The notes: generated from the letters alone by a model not told the origin. Positions 24,373 through 35,359 are shown, counted from the first letter of the stretch. The stretch: DNA of 64,000 nt from Argopecten irradians (GCF_041381155.1 NC_091149.1:16074609-16138608), one strand, 5' to 3'. Program-made: numbers and translations.

Positions 24373-25443
24373 TCAGGGATTGGTCGTCCAGTACCTGCTC
24401 CAGGCAAGTACTTTCTGCTCTTCATATGGACGACCTCCCTCGCTTCCTCGCAACATCAAGAAGTTGGTACTGTCCAGCAGCACTGTGCGAGGGAGGTTAC
24501 CTCCGAGAAGCTGGCCAGCAGCTGTCTCCCATACAAGCAGAAGGTGATCACCATCCATATCTCTCCAACCCTTAGGAAGCCATCTCAGTCCTGGAGCCAG
24601 CTCCACCTCTTCCTCCTGGACTGTGGTCCAGTCCCGCAGTGCAGGAGGAAACAAAGGCATTCCTCCTCTGCGTAGCATGGCTTCTGCCTGCACTGCGAGA
24701 CTCTCCTTCACCGTCACATCGCCTTCTCCCAAGCAAGTTGGGAGGGGTGGTTCCAGGGCCTGCTGGTTCCTGCTCCGTTCTTCCATCTCTACTCCCAACT
24801 CACTTGGAAGGATGGCCTCTTCAATCTCGTCTGTCTTCTCCTCTGGAGGAGGGTTGCTGATTGTAACTGTTTCCTCTTCTTCTTCTGCCATCTCCTCAGG
24901 AGGAGGAGGTAAGGGTAGAAGATTCAAACTGTCATCAGCCTCCTGAGGAGATGGAGGAGGGGGAAGGTCCACCAAAACATCCAAATCAGCATCAGCCTCC
25001 TGAAGAGATGGAGGAGGGAGAAAGTCCACCAAAACATCTAAACTCCTCGGTGGCTCAAATAGTTGGACTTCATGAGCAGGCGTGCGGAGAGGGGTACAAC
25101 TTCCCATAGGTGGAAAGTCATACAGTTCCTGCCCCTTCTCCGGCACGACCTGCTCTGGAACCGCAGTGTTACTCTTATTTGGAACCGCTGTAACCACTGA
25201 ACGTGGATATGGCCGAAATCTGTTTAACTTCCAGCTGGCTGTCTGTGGAGTGTTCTCTGCTGTACCGAGAACATTATGATTCTTCCTTATATGATTATCG
25301 AGGAGATGTAATCTATTATTAGAGTACAGAAAGTTACAATTTGGATAAGGACACTTCTTTTTCTCCTCATGTCGATCCTTACGATGTTGGTTGAGGCCTT
25401 TAGTGGTCTTTAAATCTTTCTTACAGATGTAGCATGGGAACAT
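24373..25443 (-). CDS. C2H2 zinc-finger, proline-rich accessory protein of the LTR element
   Basis: Uninterrupted 356-codon frame. Residues 4-25 form a C2H2 finger (C4, C7, H20, H25) and 31-56 a second one (C31, C36, H51, H56). Residues of about 130-200 hold three diverged copies of an acidic/proline unit like DVLVDLPPPPSPQEAD, then a Glu-rich stretch. The C-terminal ~100 residues (SLAVQAEAML, GLRWLPKGWRDMDG, LAWSRYWTTNP) match nothing I know. It lies where env would be, after pol on the same strand. A CAG splice-acceptor-like site ends one base before the ATG (TATCGTTTCAG|A), suggesting a spliced subgenomic mRNA. The GC content is visibly higher than around it. It could bind DNA or RNA. A captured host gene, an accessory ORF of this retrotransposon lineage, or a nested insertion are all possible. 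Confidence 0.7.
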   Translation of the reverse strand: MFPCYICKKDLKTTKGLNQHRKDRHEEKKKCPYPNCNFLYSNNRLHLLDNHIRKNHNVLGTAENTPQTASWKLNRFRPYPRSVVTAVPNKSNTAVPEQVVPEKGQELYDFPPMGSCTPLRTPAHEVQLFEPPRSLDVLVDFLPPPSLQEADADLDVLVDLPPPPSPQEADDSLNLLPLPPPPEEMAEEEEETVTISNPPPEEKTDEIEEAILPSELGVEMEERSRNQQALEPPLPTCLGEGDVTVKESLAVQAEAMLRRGGMPLFPPALRDWTTVQEEEVELAPGLRWLPKGWRDMDGDHLLLVWETAAGQLLGGNLPRTVLLDSTNFLMLRGSEGGRPYEEQKVLAWSRYWTTNP

Positions 25444-26160
25444 TCTGAAACGATATAATTAATTACATGTATCACTATACAGCTTTATATTTAGCATATG
25501 ACTTATGCGACAGAGTTTCAAACCACCCCAATTCCCATTATCATTATTGTTAAGAGAGAGAGGGAATTGTTGTTTATTACATGTATTCTATCTATATATA
25601 ACTAAACAATAATCTTCTTCAGCAGATCTGTATGGCTTTCTACTCCAGTGTTGAAGATCTGTGTACAGGTCATCCCTGCCAGAACTGAGTAGTGGACTCC
25701 ATACAATAGACATCTCGAGAGACCCTGGCTTTGACTCTTTCATCTTCACAAGGGTATCCCCTTGGTATACACCTCAATAATTGAAATTATACATGTCATT
25801 TTTAAGATATATAAATTTCTGGTAACTAAAGTAACATTTGATATTGAAATTTATTCCAGTGCCATTTTATATCATATTAAAAATAAATAAATCTGTCTTT
25901 CTCTTCCTATACAGTATTTCTCCCACCCATTCCAGATGAGTTGAGAACCGCCTATTTCTTCTTGTGGCTCTCAAGAGTACTCCAGACTGGTGATGATACT
26001 GTCACCTGCGCATGGTGCATCATCAATCCAGAAAGAGACACTGTATAAATTTCTCGGCCATAGACCACATTGAACATCATCCAGCAATGTTAAGAGAACC
26101 AGGCCATGGTCCGCGGGTCTCCATCATATACTGTATATTATACAATTAACATTAATTAAC
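25444..26160. other. non-coding gap between integrase and zinc-finger ORF
   Basis: No domain seen. The candidate acceptor for a spliced transcript is at its lower-coordinate end (AG at 25445-25446, minus strand). Confidence 0.45.
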
Positions 26161-27370
26161 TTAACAAACTATGTAGTAAAATCTACTTCTTCGTGTCTGC
26201 ATCTCGGAGTCTACATTGTGATTTTGTCGCCTGTCGTCTGAGGTAACAACGTCTGTAACATTCTCTCTGGAATGTTGTATCCTTGACGGATGTACGAAAT
26301 TATCATAAGCTCCGTAATACGGCTTCAATCTGTCATGATGTGAAATCTTTTCATCAGAATTCCTATGTTTCATTATTTTATATACCCCGTCGGATATATA
26401 TCCTGTAGCTACAAATGGTCCTTCCCATCTATCTCTGATACGGAAGGAGGGTTATCATCTGGAGGCTTTCCAAATACCAAGTCTACTGGAAGTTCTAGTT
26501 CTCGGCCTAACATCAGAATACTTGGTGTAAATCCGGTACTCTCTTGTACTGATGACAGGTATGCCAATGTTGCTAGAGGTAGATGTTTATCCCAATCTCG
26601 TTGATCTTTAGCAACATATTTACTAAGAACATCTTCTATAGTCCTGTTAAAACGCTCTACAAGTCCACCTGTCTGAGGATGATAGGGTGATGTTCTTGTT
26701 TTATCCATGTTTAGAACTTCACATAAGCTCTGAAATAACTTGCTTTCAAATTGTCGACCTTGGTCTGTTAAGATTTGCCTAGGTACCCCAAATCGACAGA
26801 TAAACTGATTTAAAAATAAATCAGCGACAGTTTGAGCTTCCTGGTCCGGCATTGCGTAACATTCTGTCCACCTTGTAAAGTAATCGGTTATAACAAGAAT
26901 GTATTTATTACCTAGAGTGGACTCAGGTAATGGACCCAAAATATCCATGGCTACTCTCTCCAGAGGTCCCCCAACCTGATACTGTTTCATCTGTCCACGT
27001 AGTGTTTGTTGTGGTCCTTTACGGTTTTGACATTCTATGCATTTCATACACCAATCTTTTACAGTATTGGAACGGCCTGACCAATAGAAACGTTCTTTAA
27101 CCCTGGCTATTGTCCTAGTTACTCCAAAATGCCCTGACCCAGGGTCATTGTGTAGCATGCGCAATACCTCGCTCTGTAGAGAAGCGGGTACCACCAGTAG
27201 ATATCTGGTTCCAATAGCCTTATTGTTCCACTTCTTATACAATATCCCTCCCAGTAAAACTAAACTGTCCCATTGAGACCAGTAGTGTTTACTCTCTATG
27301 TTATGATGAGATATGTCCTCCCATTTAGGTTTAGTTGAAAATTTCTCCTTCCAAATCAGTACCGGACCGA
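26161..27370 (-). pseudogene. pol: integrase region
   Basis: The main frame (27242-26409) has the N-terminal zinc-binding region (SGHFGVTRT, then CMKCIECQNRK) and the catalytic core: VAMDILGPLP, ILTDQGRQFES and the VERFNRTIEDVL glutamate, i.e. the D,D,E triad residues are all present. After a frameshift near 26400 the C-terminus continues in another frame (26373-26161) with WEGPFVATGY and HHDRLKPYYG, the GPY/F-type module of Ty3/gypsy integrases. Upstream, 27370-27243 holds the linker from RNase H, with an in-frame stop. Confidence 0.85.
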
Positions 27371-28810
27371 TTATTCTGTCTTCCTTCTGAGCCTTCTTAA
27401 TTTCTTCAGGAGATTTATATTAAAACCAGGGATCCTGGTGATCATGTATATTTGTATCCTCCCCCTCATGGTTACGTTACTCTGACCTTCTGGTGACTTG
27501 AACCTAAGGAGCCAATTGAGGGCTCCATGATCAGTCCTCACTGTAAACTTTACTCCGTATAGATAATGATGGAAGTGACGTATGGACATAATCACACCTA
27601 ACAGCTCGCGTCTGGTTACACAGTAATTCTTCTCACTCTTATTAAGAGTTCGACTGAAATACGCGACAACTCGCTCCTGTCCGTCTTCCACTTGACTAAG
27701 TACTCCCTCAATAGCAAAAGCACTGGCATCACAATCCAAAATAAATGGAAGTTCCATATTTGGATATCTGAGTATTGGAGCTGTAGTAAGTGCCTCCTTT
27801 AAGGACTCGAAGGCTTTCTGACATTCATCAGTCCAACGAAACTTTTCATGTTTTTCTGTTAATTTGTGTAAAGGCTTGGCGATTTTCGAGAAGTCCTCAA
27901 TATATCGACGATAATACCCACAGGTTCCAAGATAGCTGCGGACGTCGTGTACTGTTTTAGGTTGAGGCCAGGCCTTAACTGCCTCAATTTTAGCAGGATC
28001 TGTCGCAACACCCTCCTCAGATACCACGTGTCCCAAAAATGAAACCCTCTTCTGAAAGAAATCGCATTTCTTAGTCGCGACTTTTAAGCCTGCTGTTCTC
28101 ATGCGTGACAACACCTCTGCTAACCTTGAAATATGTGAGTCGAAGTCTGTGGAATAGACATTGATGTCGTCCAAATATATAAGACTCGTCTCGCAATGTA
28201 AACCGGCTGATACACACTCCATTAGGCGCTCAAATGTTGCAGGAGCGTTGCAAAGACCAAATGGCATTACATTAAAATGATATACTGCAGTATTATTTCT
28301 AAAAGCTGTCTTTTCCTTATCAGAAGGGTCCATTTCTACTTGCCAATATCCTGACGCTAAGTCAAGTGTAGAAAACCATTTGCTTCCTTTCAGAGCATCT
28401 AAAGAGTCATCTATTTTAGGAATAGGGAAACTATCAATGGAAGTGGCTTTAAGTAAAACTAAAATCTGCACAGATTCGTAAAGATCCATCCTTCTTTACA
28501 ACAGGAACTATGGCAGCAGCCCAAGGTGACTTGCTGGGCTCTATGACCTTGGCATCCAACATCCGTTGTATTTCTTTATTTACGTCCTCTCGTTTGCTAA
28601 GGGGAATCCTCCTTGGAGGTAGCCTAATCGGTTTATTAGTTCCGGTATCAATACGATGTTTTATAATATCTGTTCTTCCCAAATCGCTTTTGTCTTTTGC
28701 GAACACATCCGTAAATTCTGTCAATAGTTGATGTACAGCTGTATGTTGTTCTGGAGTTATGTTCTCTTGACATTTTTCATCTAATTTCTGGAGATAATCT
28801 GGTAGACCTT
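27371..28810 (-). pseudogene. pol: reverse transcriptase and RNase H
   Basis: N-terminal RT (KSPWAAAIVPVVKKDGSLRI region) lies in one frame (28724-28449). The rest, from IDSFPIPKIDDSL, lies in another (28489-27371), so there is a one-base shift at the join. Catalytic motifs remain: STLDLASGYWQ, VMPFGLCNAPATFE and YLDD. RNase H shows DCDASAFAIEGVLSQ, REL and RTDHGALNWLLRFKSPEGQ; the H-to-connection segment that normally follows is deleted and the frame lost. The TAA before DEGLPDYL separates it from protease. Confidence 0.9.
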
Positions 28811-28814
28811 CATC

Positions 28815-29591
28815 TTAACTTACAGATCTCACTCTCTCGGATGTATGGACTTCGGTACTTTCTTTGAGTACACTAACCAGTTCTCCCTTAGCTGCCATAG
28901 TACCTTTGTATAGGACATATGCTTCATTGTTTTTATTTGCCACTCTAATAATGATTTTGTTGTGTTTAGGATCAGACAAGGACCTGGCTACCAGTATTCC
29001 TTCTTTGGCTAAGCGCTGACTTGATGGCTCTACTAAAAGTGCCTCAAGGTCTGCATCTGATGTAGAGGTACCAACAATATTTGCGTTGATAATCATTTCT
29101 GACTCCGGAGGTATAACCACATTCTCGGCTACAGTGATGGAGAATACTGATCCCATTTGACTCTCTTTCTTGCATTGTAGATTATCACCATCAAAATGTA
29201 ATACCCCATTGCCCATGTCTATCTTGCAGTGATGTGAGTGTAGAAAGTCATATCCCAAAATAGCTGGAATGCTAATATTAGCAATGACCATATGGTGCTT
29301 CACCAATTTTCCACTGATCTCCAATGTTGCGTCAATAGCCCCTTCTGACACTACCAAACCTCCGTCAGCTACCTTAAAACTGGTATGATGTTTACTCAGT
29401 ACAGGTCGATACTTAATATCAATAGCAGCAAATATATATGGATGTAATACTGAAATAGTGGAACCTGTGTCCAACAAACAATTGATTTCTACCCCACATT
29501 CTATAGCTGGTATAAATAATCCATCAGATTTTGGTTTTGATTTAGCCTCAACCATCTTTCCAGACCCTTGATAGTTACTTCCGGCTGACAT
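28815..29591 (-). CDS. retroviral-type aspartic protease region
   Basis: Open frame of 258 codons, normally part of a gag-pol fusion. It contains NCLLDTGSTISVLHP, the catalytic DTG of a pepsin-like retroelement protease, and AILGYDFLHSH, the ILG flap/second-lobe motif. It ends at a TAA that would block read-through into RT, so this frame alone is not a functional polyprotein. Confidence 0.8.
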   Translation of the reverse strand: MSAGSNYQGSGKMVEAKSKPKSDGLFIPAIECGVEINCLLDTGSTISVLHPYIFAAIDIKYRPVLSKHHTSFKVADGGLVVSEGAIDATLEISGKLVKHHMVIANISIPAILGYDFLHSHHCKIDMGNGVLHFDGDNLQCKKESQMGSVFSITVAENVVIPPESEMIINANIVGTSTSDADLEALLVEPSSQRLAKEGILVARSLSDPKHNKIIIRVANKNNEAYVLYKGTMAAKGELVSVLKESTEVHTSERVRSVS

Positions 29592-29784
29592 CGGGTCTTC
29601 TATCTCAGCCTTCTTTAGTTTCCCGCCTTCTGTCCAGCTTTTGCTTTCCCCTCATCTGCTTTCCTCTTCATACAATCTCTTCTTATATGACCTGGTTTGT
29701 GACAGTAGAAACATTCCCGATAGTTTCTGTTGTTGTTGTCCTGTAATGCAGCAACTCTGTCTGTTAATTCACTCAGTTTATCTT
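29592..29784 (-). pseudogene. gag nucleocapsid zinc knuckle
   Basis: Minus strand at about 29665-29740 encodes NNNRNYRECFYCHKPGHIRR and a following DC, a CX2CX4HX4C knuckle that binds the element RNA. It is continuous with a Lys-rich tail running into the protease frame. Confidence 0.8.
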
Positions 29785-31291
29785 CTAGTACACAGATGTG
29801 TTGTCAATGCTAACTTCCTGTTGACTTCTAACCATTGCCCTTTTAGAGCTTCGCTTCCTACGTCCAGTTTGAAATGCTTCAAACCCTAGAGCAATTCTTA
29901 CAGCATCAGCTATTGTTCTAGCCTTGCCCTGATGTATGGCCCATTCCATATCACCATCATGTAATGCTTCAATTAAATAATCTAGCCCAAGTTGTTGTCT
30001 AATTTCATGTGGAGCTCCAGGATAAGTCAACCTAACAAGTCGCTTAATATCTTGTGCAAGTTCTGGTAAGGTTTCATTTTTCTTCCTCAATCTTCCCTTG
30101 ATCTGAGCTTTGTATATTTCAGCTTGGTCCTCAGACTGAAATCTGTCTGTCAACACTTTGATAAGTCCATGATAATTTAATCTCTCGTCCATCGTCAAAT
30201 CACTCAAAATTCCCTGTGCTCGTCCCCGTAATGCTGTAGCAAGCTTCAACGCCTTGCTTTCATTATCCCATTTGTTACATCTTGACACTAGTTCAAAGTT
30301 TACTAAGTAGTCTTACCAGTTCGCTTCACCATCGAATGTAGCAAGCTTAGTCCCTAGTGATGGTTTACCTCCCTGCTCCTGTTGACTCTTTTGTTCTCCC
30401 CACCCTGTCGATCTTGGACCCCTGTATGCCCCCGCCCTCTCAACTTCACCCTGAGTAGGGCCAGACATACGGTTAACGGGTACATCTCCCATGTACCGTC
30501 CAACACTACTCTCCCTAGCAGTGTTAACGTCCGTACGCAATCGACATTGAGAACGCCAAGAACCCACCTCCTCTGACCCGGCACCGCTGTCAGTATGAAC
30601 GCCGGCTGTGTTACCCACTGTCCCAAGTAGGCCTCCACAACGCTGTTTCATAACAGGTACAGGCTCGACCCCCTGACTTTGCCCGTTGCTACCGGACAAG
30701 TCCAGGTCTGATCGACCATACAGGTCCCTTGGCTGCATTCCATCATATCCCCTGTATGAGTGGACCTGCATCAGTTGTGCAACAGAGCTCCTTTCTGCGT
30801 CTAACACCTCTTGTAAATATTCTAATTTCTTTTGCAATTCATCATTTCTCTGTTGTAGCTCTGATTCCCGAGAACTACTTCTATAGCTGGATCCTATGTC
30901 CACAATGTCCTCCCTGACATTACTCCGGGACACCCGGTTTGGGATTGGTGTATCTAGGTTACTGTCCGCCACAGTTTCCGTAGACATCCCTCTAAATACT
31001 TTGGGACGTACGCCCAAACTATTGTTGTCAACATTACCACTGGTAGCAGTTGTTACTCTGAATTGTATTTCTCCACTTGGAGATCCAGCTACATACATCT
31101 GCGGATTTCTTATTCTTTCCCTAGGAGTTATGGTCTGTGGGAGCAATGGTCCGTCGGCAGGGTGAAGTGTAAATTGGTAAATCCACACTACCCAATAAAT
31201 CCACCTCATCTACAACTCCTTGAGGAGTTTCTTCAACATGCTCATCTTGTTGATCTGTATGTTCTTCTGATATCATGCCATTGGTTGCCAT
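29785..31291 (-). pseudogene. gag (capsid region), frame broken
   Basis: An ATG at 31291 (MATNGMISEE) lies 64 bases after the primer-binding site. The first frame ends early and continues in another frame (to 30313). A TAA after DGEANW then interrupts the capsid, which resumes in frame with NKWDNESKALKLATALRGRA and ENTLPEL-like capsid sequence. The N-terminal part has a short coiled-coil (QQRNDELQKKLEYLQEVL). Typical of invertebrate Ty3/gypsy gag, but not translatable as one protein. Confidence 0.75.
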
Positions 31292-31355
31292 GGTGAATGA
31301 TAATGACCTCTAAGTGTCTAGGTCAAGGACACTGTTGGATGACTGAGAAAAACTA

Positions 31356-31372
31356 TCCCACCGCTGCCACCA
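31356..31372 (-). other. primer-binding site for tRNA-Leu
   Basis: The plus strand reads TCCCACCGCTGCCACCA, which is the 3' end of animal tRNA-Leu(AAG)-type with its added CCA. On the element strand this gives the complementary PBS, three bases from the LTR end. Confidence 0.85.
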
Positions 31373-31375
31373 ATT

Positions 31376-31771
31376 GTAACGAAACTGGGGTTGTGTTTAT
31401 GTATAATTCAGGCTCTTGCCCTCCTCTACACTCTCTTTAAAATCCTGTTCCCTTGTGGGTCAAGTCTGACCAGGACAAGTAGTGTGGTCACAGACCACTT
31501 TCCTCAGTCTATTATTCTTCAGGTCCTCTTGGACCACTAGTAGAAGTATCTTCTAGTTCTATAACCGTACGCCCTGTCAAATACTTATTTATCACTTCCA
31601 AAAGACTTAACTTAAAAGAAAACTAGAAGTCCAAAGATAAATTACTGATTCTTTGTATTATTAAACATTTTCAAATTCAACAATAACAATTAATATTGTC
31701 CATGTATCTATAATACTGTAATATCATTTTCCATTACCAATATCTTGTAAATATTAATTGTTATCGTTACA
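31376..31771 (-). repeat. 5' LTR, shortened and rearranged
   Basis: Matches the 3' LTR from TGTAACGAAACTGG for ~320 bp, with a ~24-bp insertion (ACCGTACGCCCTGTCAAATA region). A ~52-bp stretch (31698-31749) is then present in inverted orientation relative to 21395-21446. The end reads TCGTTACA, the reverse complement of the LTR's own other end (TGTAACGA), followed by GTAT. It lacks about 1.7 kb present in the 3' LTR and probably has no working promoter. Confidence 0.7.
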
Positions 31772-31775
31772 GTAT
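31772..31775. repeat. target-site duplication, right (GTAT)
   Basis: Matches GTAT at 21097-21100. Confidence 0.6.
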
Positions 31776-32093
31776 ATTACTGTACACTCTTGCAGTGTTT
31801 TAATACTATATATAGTAACACCAGTGTGATATACCAGTGTTCAATATTAACTTGCTGTTTTACTCTTTATGACTATGCTTATTTTAAATGTTATAATATT
31901 TCTGTGTCATTGTCATTCACAGCCTATCAGTGTATATTTATGTCTGTGTTATTTTGTAAGCCATTTAATTATTGAATTGCAATATACTTATGTTTGTCGC
32001 GAGAATACATGTAGCTCTACAGTGCTGATGTTGTATTTGTTTCTGATATGGGACGTAAAATAAAAAATTCTTGAATCTTGAAATCTTGAATAC
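31776..32093 (+). mobile_element. 3' end of the interrupted LINE
   Basis: Ends with short direct repeats TTGAATCTTGAAATCTTGAA after an ATAAAATAAAAAATTC stretch, the microsatellite-type tail of CR1/Jockey-like LINEs. It joins logically to the 3' UTR that stops at 21100. Confidence 0.65.
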
Positions 32094-32861
32094 GTTTAAG
32101 GCGCTATGGGCCTATAGTTATGTTAAATCCTGAAGCGGATGTTTTGTCGTGTATGGAAGGTTGTATAGTGATATATGTAACAACACACACTGTAGATTGT
32201 CATAGAATACTTTCTGGGGAAAATTGACGAGAGAGGAATGAAGATGATTTTTGTTAATAAATAAATAATTCAACTTTTAATTATTCACCTTTTGTTTGTG
32301 TTGTTTAGTTAGTGTCTGCAGTACAGTGTCAGTAGAAATGTAGTAATTTGCATGTAAATTAATTGAAATTTAAACATTGTGATGTCAATCAAAATTATTT
32401 AAAAATAATGAATCCATTACAATGTAAATGTCATCATTACTTGACAAATGCATTGTTTAAAGTTGTATGAGTCGTTCTACCATACTGACGAACGAATCTA
32501 GAAGAGGTTTCCGTGCGTTATACACTACCAAAAGTAAACAATATTTTTAATTTTTCTATACTACATTCAATGCATTAGTAATTGTTAACTTACTTTTGCA
32601 GATGTTCCCATACATACAATACCATGAAACAAGAACTTTTACAGTGCAAAAATAAAGCGTTGTAACTAATGTTATATGGTATCATACATTTCTGTTGCCG
32701 TTAATGTATAGTTTATAGGTTTGGTCTATTGACAGCCAAGATCATGTTATTCCGCTAAACATATCTTTATTATAAGAATTTAAAAAAAATGCCTAATATA
32801 TATTAGGCAAAATTTAAAAAAAAAAATATAATATAGGCAGCTTTAACGGACTATACTAGGG
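32094..32861. other. non-coding stretch
   Basis: AT-rich. A small inverted repeat CCTAATATATATTAGG lies at about 32791-32806. No gene seen. Confidence 0.45.
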
Positions 32862-33040
32862 TCATGTAAGGACGAGCTAGATTTGTTTGTGGAGGAAAGT
32901 CGGAGTCTCAGGAGAAAAGCCACCGAACAGCGATCAGTATCTGACAACTGCCCCACATGGAATTCGAACTCGCGACCCAGAGGTGAAATTTTAGTCAAGT
33001 TTACGTCTTTTGGTCCCTCCCACATCTCCCCATGTTCTAG
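32862..33040 (-). repeat. tRNA-derived SINE, second family
   Basis: On the minus strand GGGTCGCGAGTTCGAATTCC looks like a tRNA B box. The 3' side ends with CGTCCTTACATGACC, a short end shared with the main SINE family, so the two families may share a 3' tail recognised by the same LINE. Confidence 0.6.
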
Positions 33041-33295
33041 TGGGAGGGGTCCATATAATTCACAATTTTGATTAAACTTAATTATGCCTTAGAAGGTTTG
33101 TGCAAAATTTCATTGAATTTGCATCAGCAAAATTGGAGAAGTCTAAACTGTAAATTATTTAATTACGCACGTACGACGGAAAAAAAGACGATTAAAATAT
33201 GTTACTTGAGACTTCGCCTCAGATGACCTAAAAACGGACAGACGGATGGACAGACAGGCGGATAAACTGATTCATAGGGCTCCCGAATCTCGATG

Positions 33296-33365
33296 CTCAA
33301 TCTGATTAAAATACAGATCCTTTTAACCCTCTATTGAACGAAGTGGCTATATAAGGATCTGTATT
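33296..33365 (+). repeat. CAGATCCTT repeat, inverted pair
   Basis: AATCTGATTAAAATACAGAT is followed about 45 bp later by its near reverse complement. The same AATCTGATTAAAATACAGATCC end occurs at 42204 and inverted at 44447. Confidence 0.6.
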
Positions 33366-34572
33366 TATTAAAGTGAATAGTCGGGCAAAGGAAGGCTGAA
33401 GTCGTTAAAAACGGTGTTAAATAAAGTATCCATTTGAATTTCTTGTAAAATAGCAGAATGAAATTTCGCTTCAAAATCATTCTGCATGCGAAGAAAATGA
33501 TTTATGTTATAGGAATCCTAAAACGTCCTCCCGGATGGCTATGTCCGTGTTGACTTTTCCACACAGCCTCGCTTTCAACGAGTAAATTTCAGAACTGTGC
33601 TAAATTTACACGGGGCTTTTCAAACATAATTTCAATGGTCAAAACTTGACAATAAAATCAAAACTTCACCGTTGTTTTGATATGTAAACACGTTTGGAAG
33701 GCTAATGAACGCATTTAGACTGGTTTTCTTTGCCAGACTGTTCACTTTCAGCTTAATTAACACTTTGATCTCAAACCACATCAGAAAATGCAATGCATGC
33801 ATACACTTACATATGTACCATTTACTTTATAAGATTACCATACCATAAACATTAATTTTCAAATCGATTGTATATATTTTGTCTTACATATTCTACATAT
33901 TTCGCACTTGAGAATTAGTAACCAATGGATATTATTATAACTAGAACAGCTGAACTGCCAATTAATTAGATGAAAGAGACAGAATAAAATACATATTTTA
34001 AACTTATATTCCACATGATACTTAATTATTCTTTGGATTGTTATAAACACATATTCTTCGTCAATAATATCAGTCTATTGGCTACGGACTTAGATATACT
34101 CTAAACGCCTACCAGGAACTCATTTCACTAAGTGTTGTAATTTAATGTAACAATTACCTGAGTCCAAAGATTATGCTGTCTTATCCTCTTGACTGTAAAT
34201 AGTATGTCAATAAAATTTGTTGAAATTGTCGCATTGGAACATCCCCCAAGTAACGCGTTCGCCGGATTGTTTTATATATATTTTTGTTCATTACCCAGAA
34301 AGGGACTTTTCAAGTTATAGTGAAAGAACCATTCATTTCCACTAAACGTTTTGTATGATTAATGGTTGTATTATCTTGTTCTAGTTGTTTTATCGTGGAA
34401 TAAAGTTGAGTAGGGTCGCGGTATTTAGAACGGACAGCGGAACCACCAGATATCGATATGAGGTACAAAATTATAATCATTAGCTGACCCTACTGTTCTT
34501 GACTAAAGGTTTCAATAATTAATTGAACACACTTTGAAGCCCTCTCTGGCCTCGTTGTTAATGAGAATATAA
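33366..34572. other. non-coding stretch
   Basis: No coding or known repeat signal that I can support. Confidence 0.45.
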
Positions 34573-34655
34573 AAATTTCAATCAGATTAATATACGTTTG
34601 ATAAGAGGATCTGACAACATCCCATTAGGGATCACGTTCTGGTGACCTTTGGAAA
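34573..34655 (+). repeat. dispersed repeat (GACAACATCCCATTAGG family)
   Basis: Contains CTGACAACATCCCATTAGGG and GTTCTGGTGACCTTTGG. Relatives at 42204-42298, 42897-42935, 44137-44195 and 44335-44447. Confidence 0.65.
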
Positions 34656-34737
34656 TGGCTAATCAAATTGCTGCTGCCTGGAACTTGCTTAGGGACGAAA
34701 CTATCTGAAAAAGGCTGTCCGAATTAAGATCACAGCA

Positions 34738-34760
34738 AATATATATATATATATATATAA
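34738..34760. repeat. (AT)n microsatellite
   Basis: About 11 AT units, followed by further AT-rich sequence. Confidence 0.85.
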
Positions 34761-35019
34761 TAAAAAAATATAAATATATATAAATGATATATATAAAAAA
34801 AAACTGTTTGCAAGCTCCATATATATGTAGGCATGACCCCAAACTTTCAAAAAGAGTCTTATTCAGCAGGAAACATATCAGCTTATTCTGAGACAAATAA
34901 TTTGCTCTGTGTGATACTGTATTAAAATAGATTATTTTTCGTTATAGCATCTTTCAAATTATAAGTATAATTATAGGGACTGTTTCGATTCTTGGATTTT
35001 ACTTCATGCATGAATCTTC

Positions 35020-35229
35020 AAAACTATACTACATTTACCGATTGTCACACCTTTAGATTGATACACTTCAAGTAAACACTCTAAAAGTTTCTAGACGAAA
35101 TACTTGTTCGAATGCCGATTTCAATAGAGAGTTGTAATAGATGGGTAACGAAAAATAAAATACGTTTGCCGGGATCCGAATAGTGACGTTACAAACGTAT
35201 GACGTCACAGAAGGGACGGTCTACGTTAA
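35020..35229. mobile_element. truncated copy of the 737-bp TTAA MITE
   Basis: Matches 17412-17620 in direct orientation, including GACGAAATACTTG, AATACGTTTGCCGGGAT and the terminus GAAGGGACGGTCTACGTTAA. The left part is absent. Confidence 0.8.
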
Positions 35230-35242
35230 AAGTATCTTACAG

Positions 35243-35359
35243 GGGTCTGTCAAGTGGACAGGGATATCTCAACACGAGTGAAATGTTTGGCTGATCAACC
35301 CGAGGCTTGCCGAATATCTATAACGAGGGTTGAGATACCCTTGTCCCCTTGACAGACCC
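35243..35359. repeat. inverted repeat, ~31-bp arms
   Basis: GGGTCTGTCAAGTGGACAGG...CTCAAC pairs with GTTGAG...CCCCTTGACAGACCC across a loop of about 55 bp. Confidence 0.8.

Larger units (their letters stand above)
21101..31771 (-). mobile_element. Ty3/gypsy LTR retrotransposon, degraded, with extra zinc-finger ORF
   Basis: On the minus strand the order is truncated 5' LTR (31771-31376), tRNA-Leu primer-binding site, gag with zinc knuckle, protease, RT, RNase H, integrase with GPY/F-like tail, a ~0.7 kb non-coding gap, an intact C2H2 ORF, a polypurine tract and a long 3' LTR (23210-21101). RT before integrase is the Ty3/gypsy order. Premature stops and frameshifts occur in gag, between protease and RT, in RT, after RNase H and near the integrase end, so it cannot make its own gag-pol. 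It sits inside the 3' UTR of a LINE, flanked by GTAT. Confidence 0.85.

Noticed and set aside
24308..24946. plus-strand frames opposite the zinc-finger ORF
   Set aside because: Shadows of the GC-richer minus-strand coding sequence.
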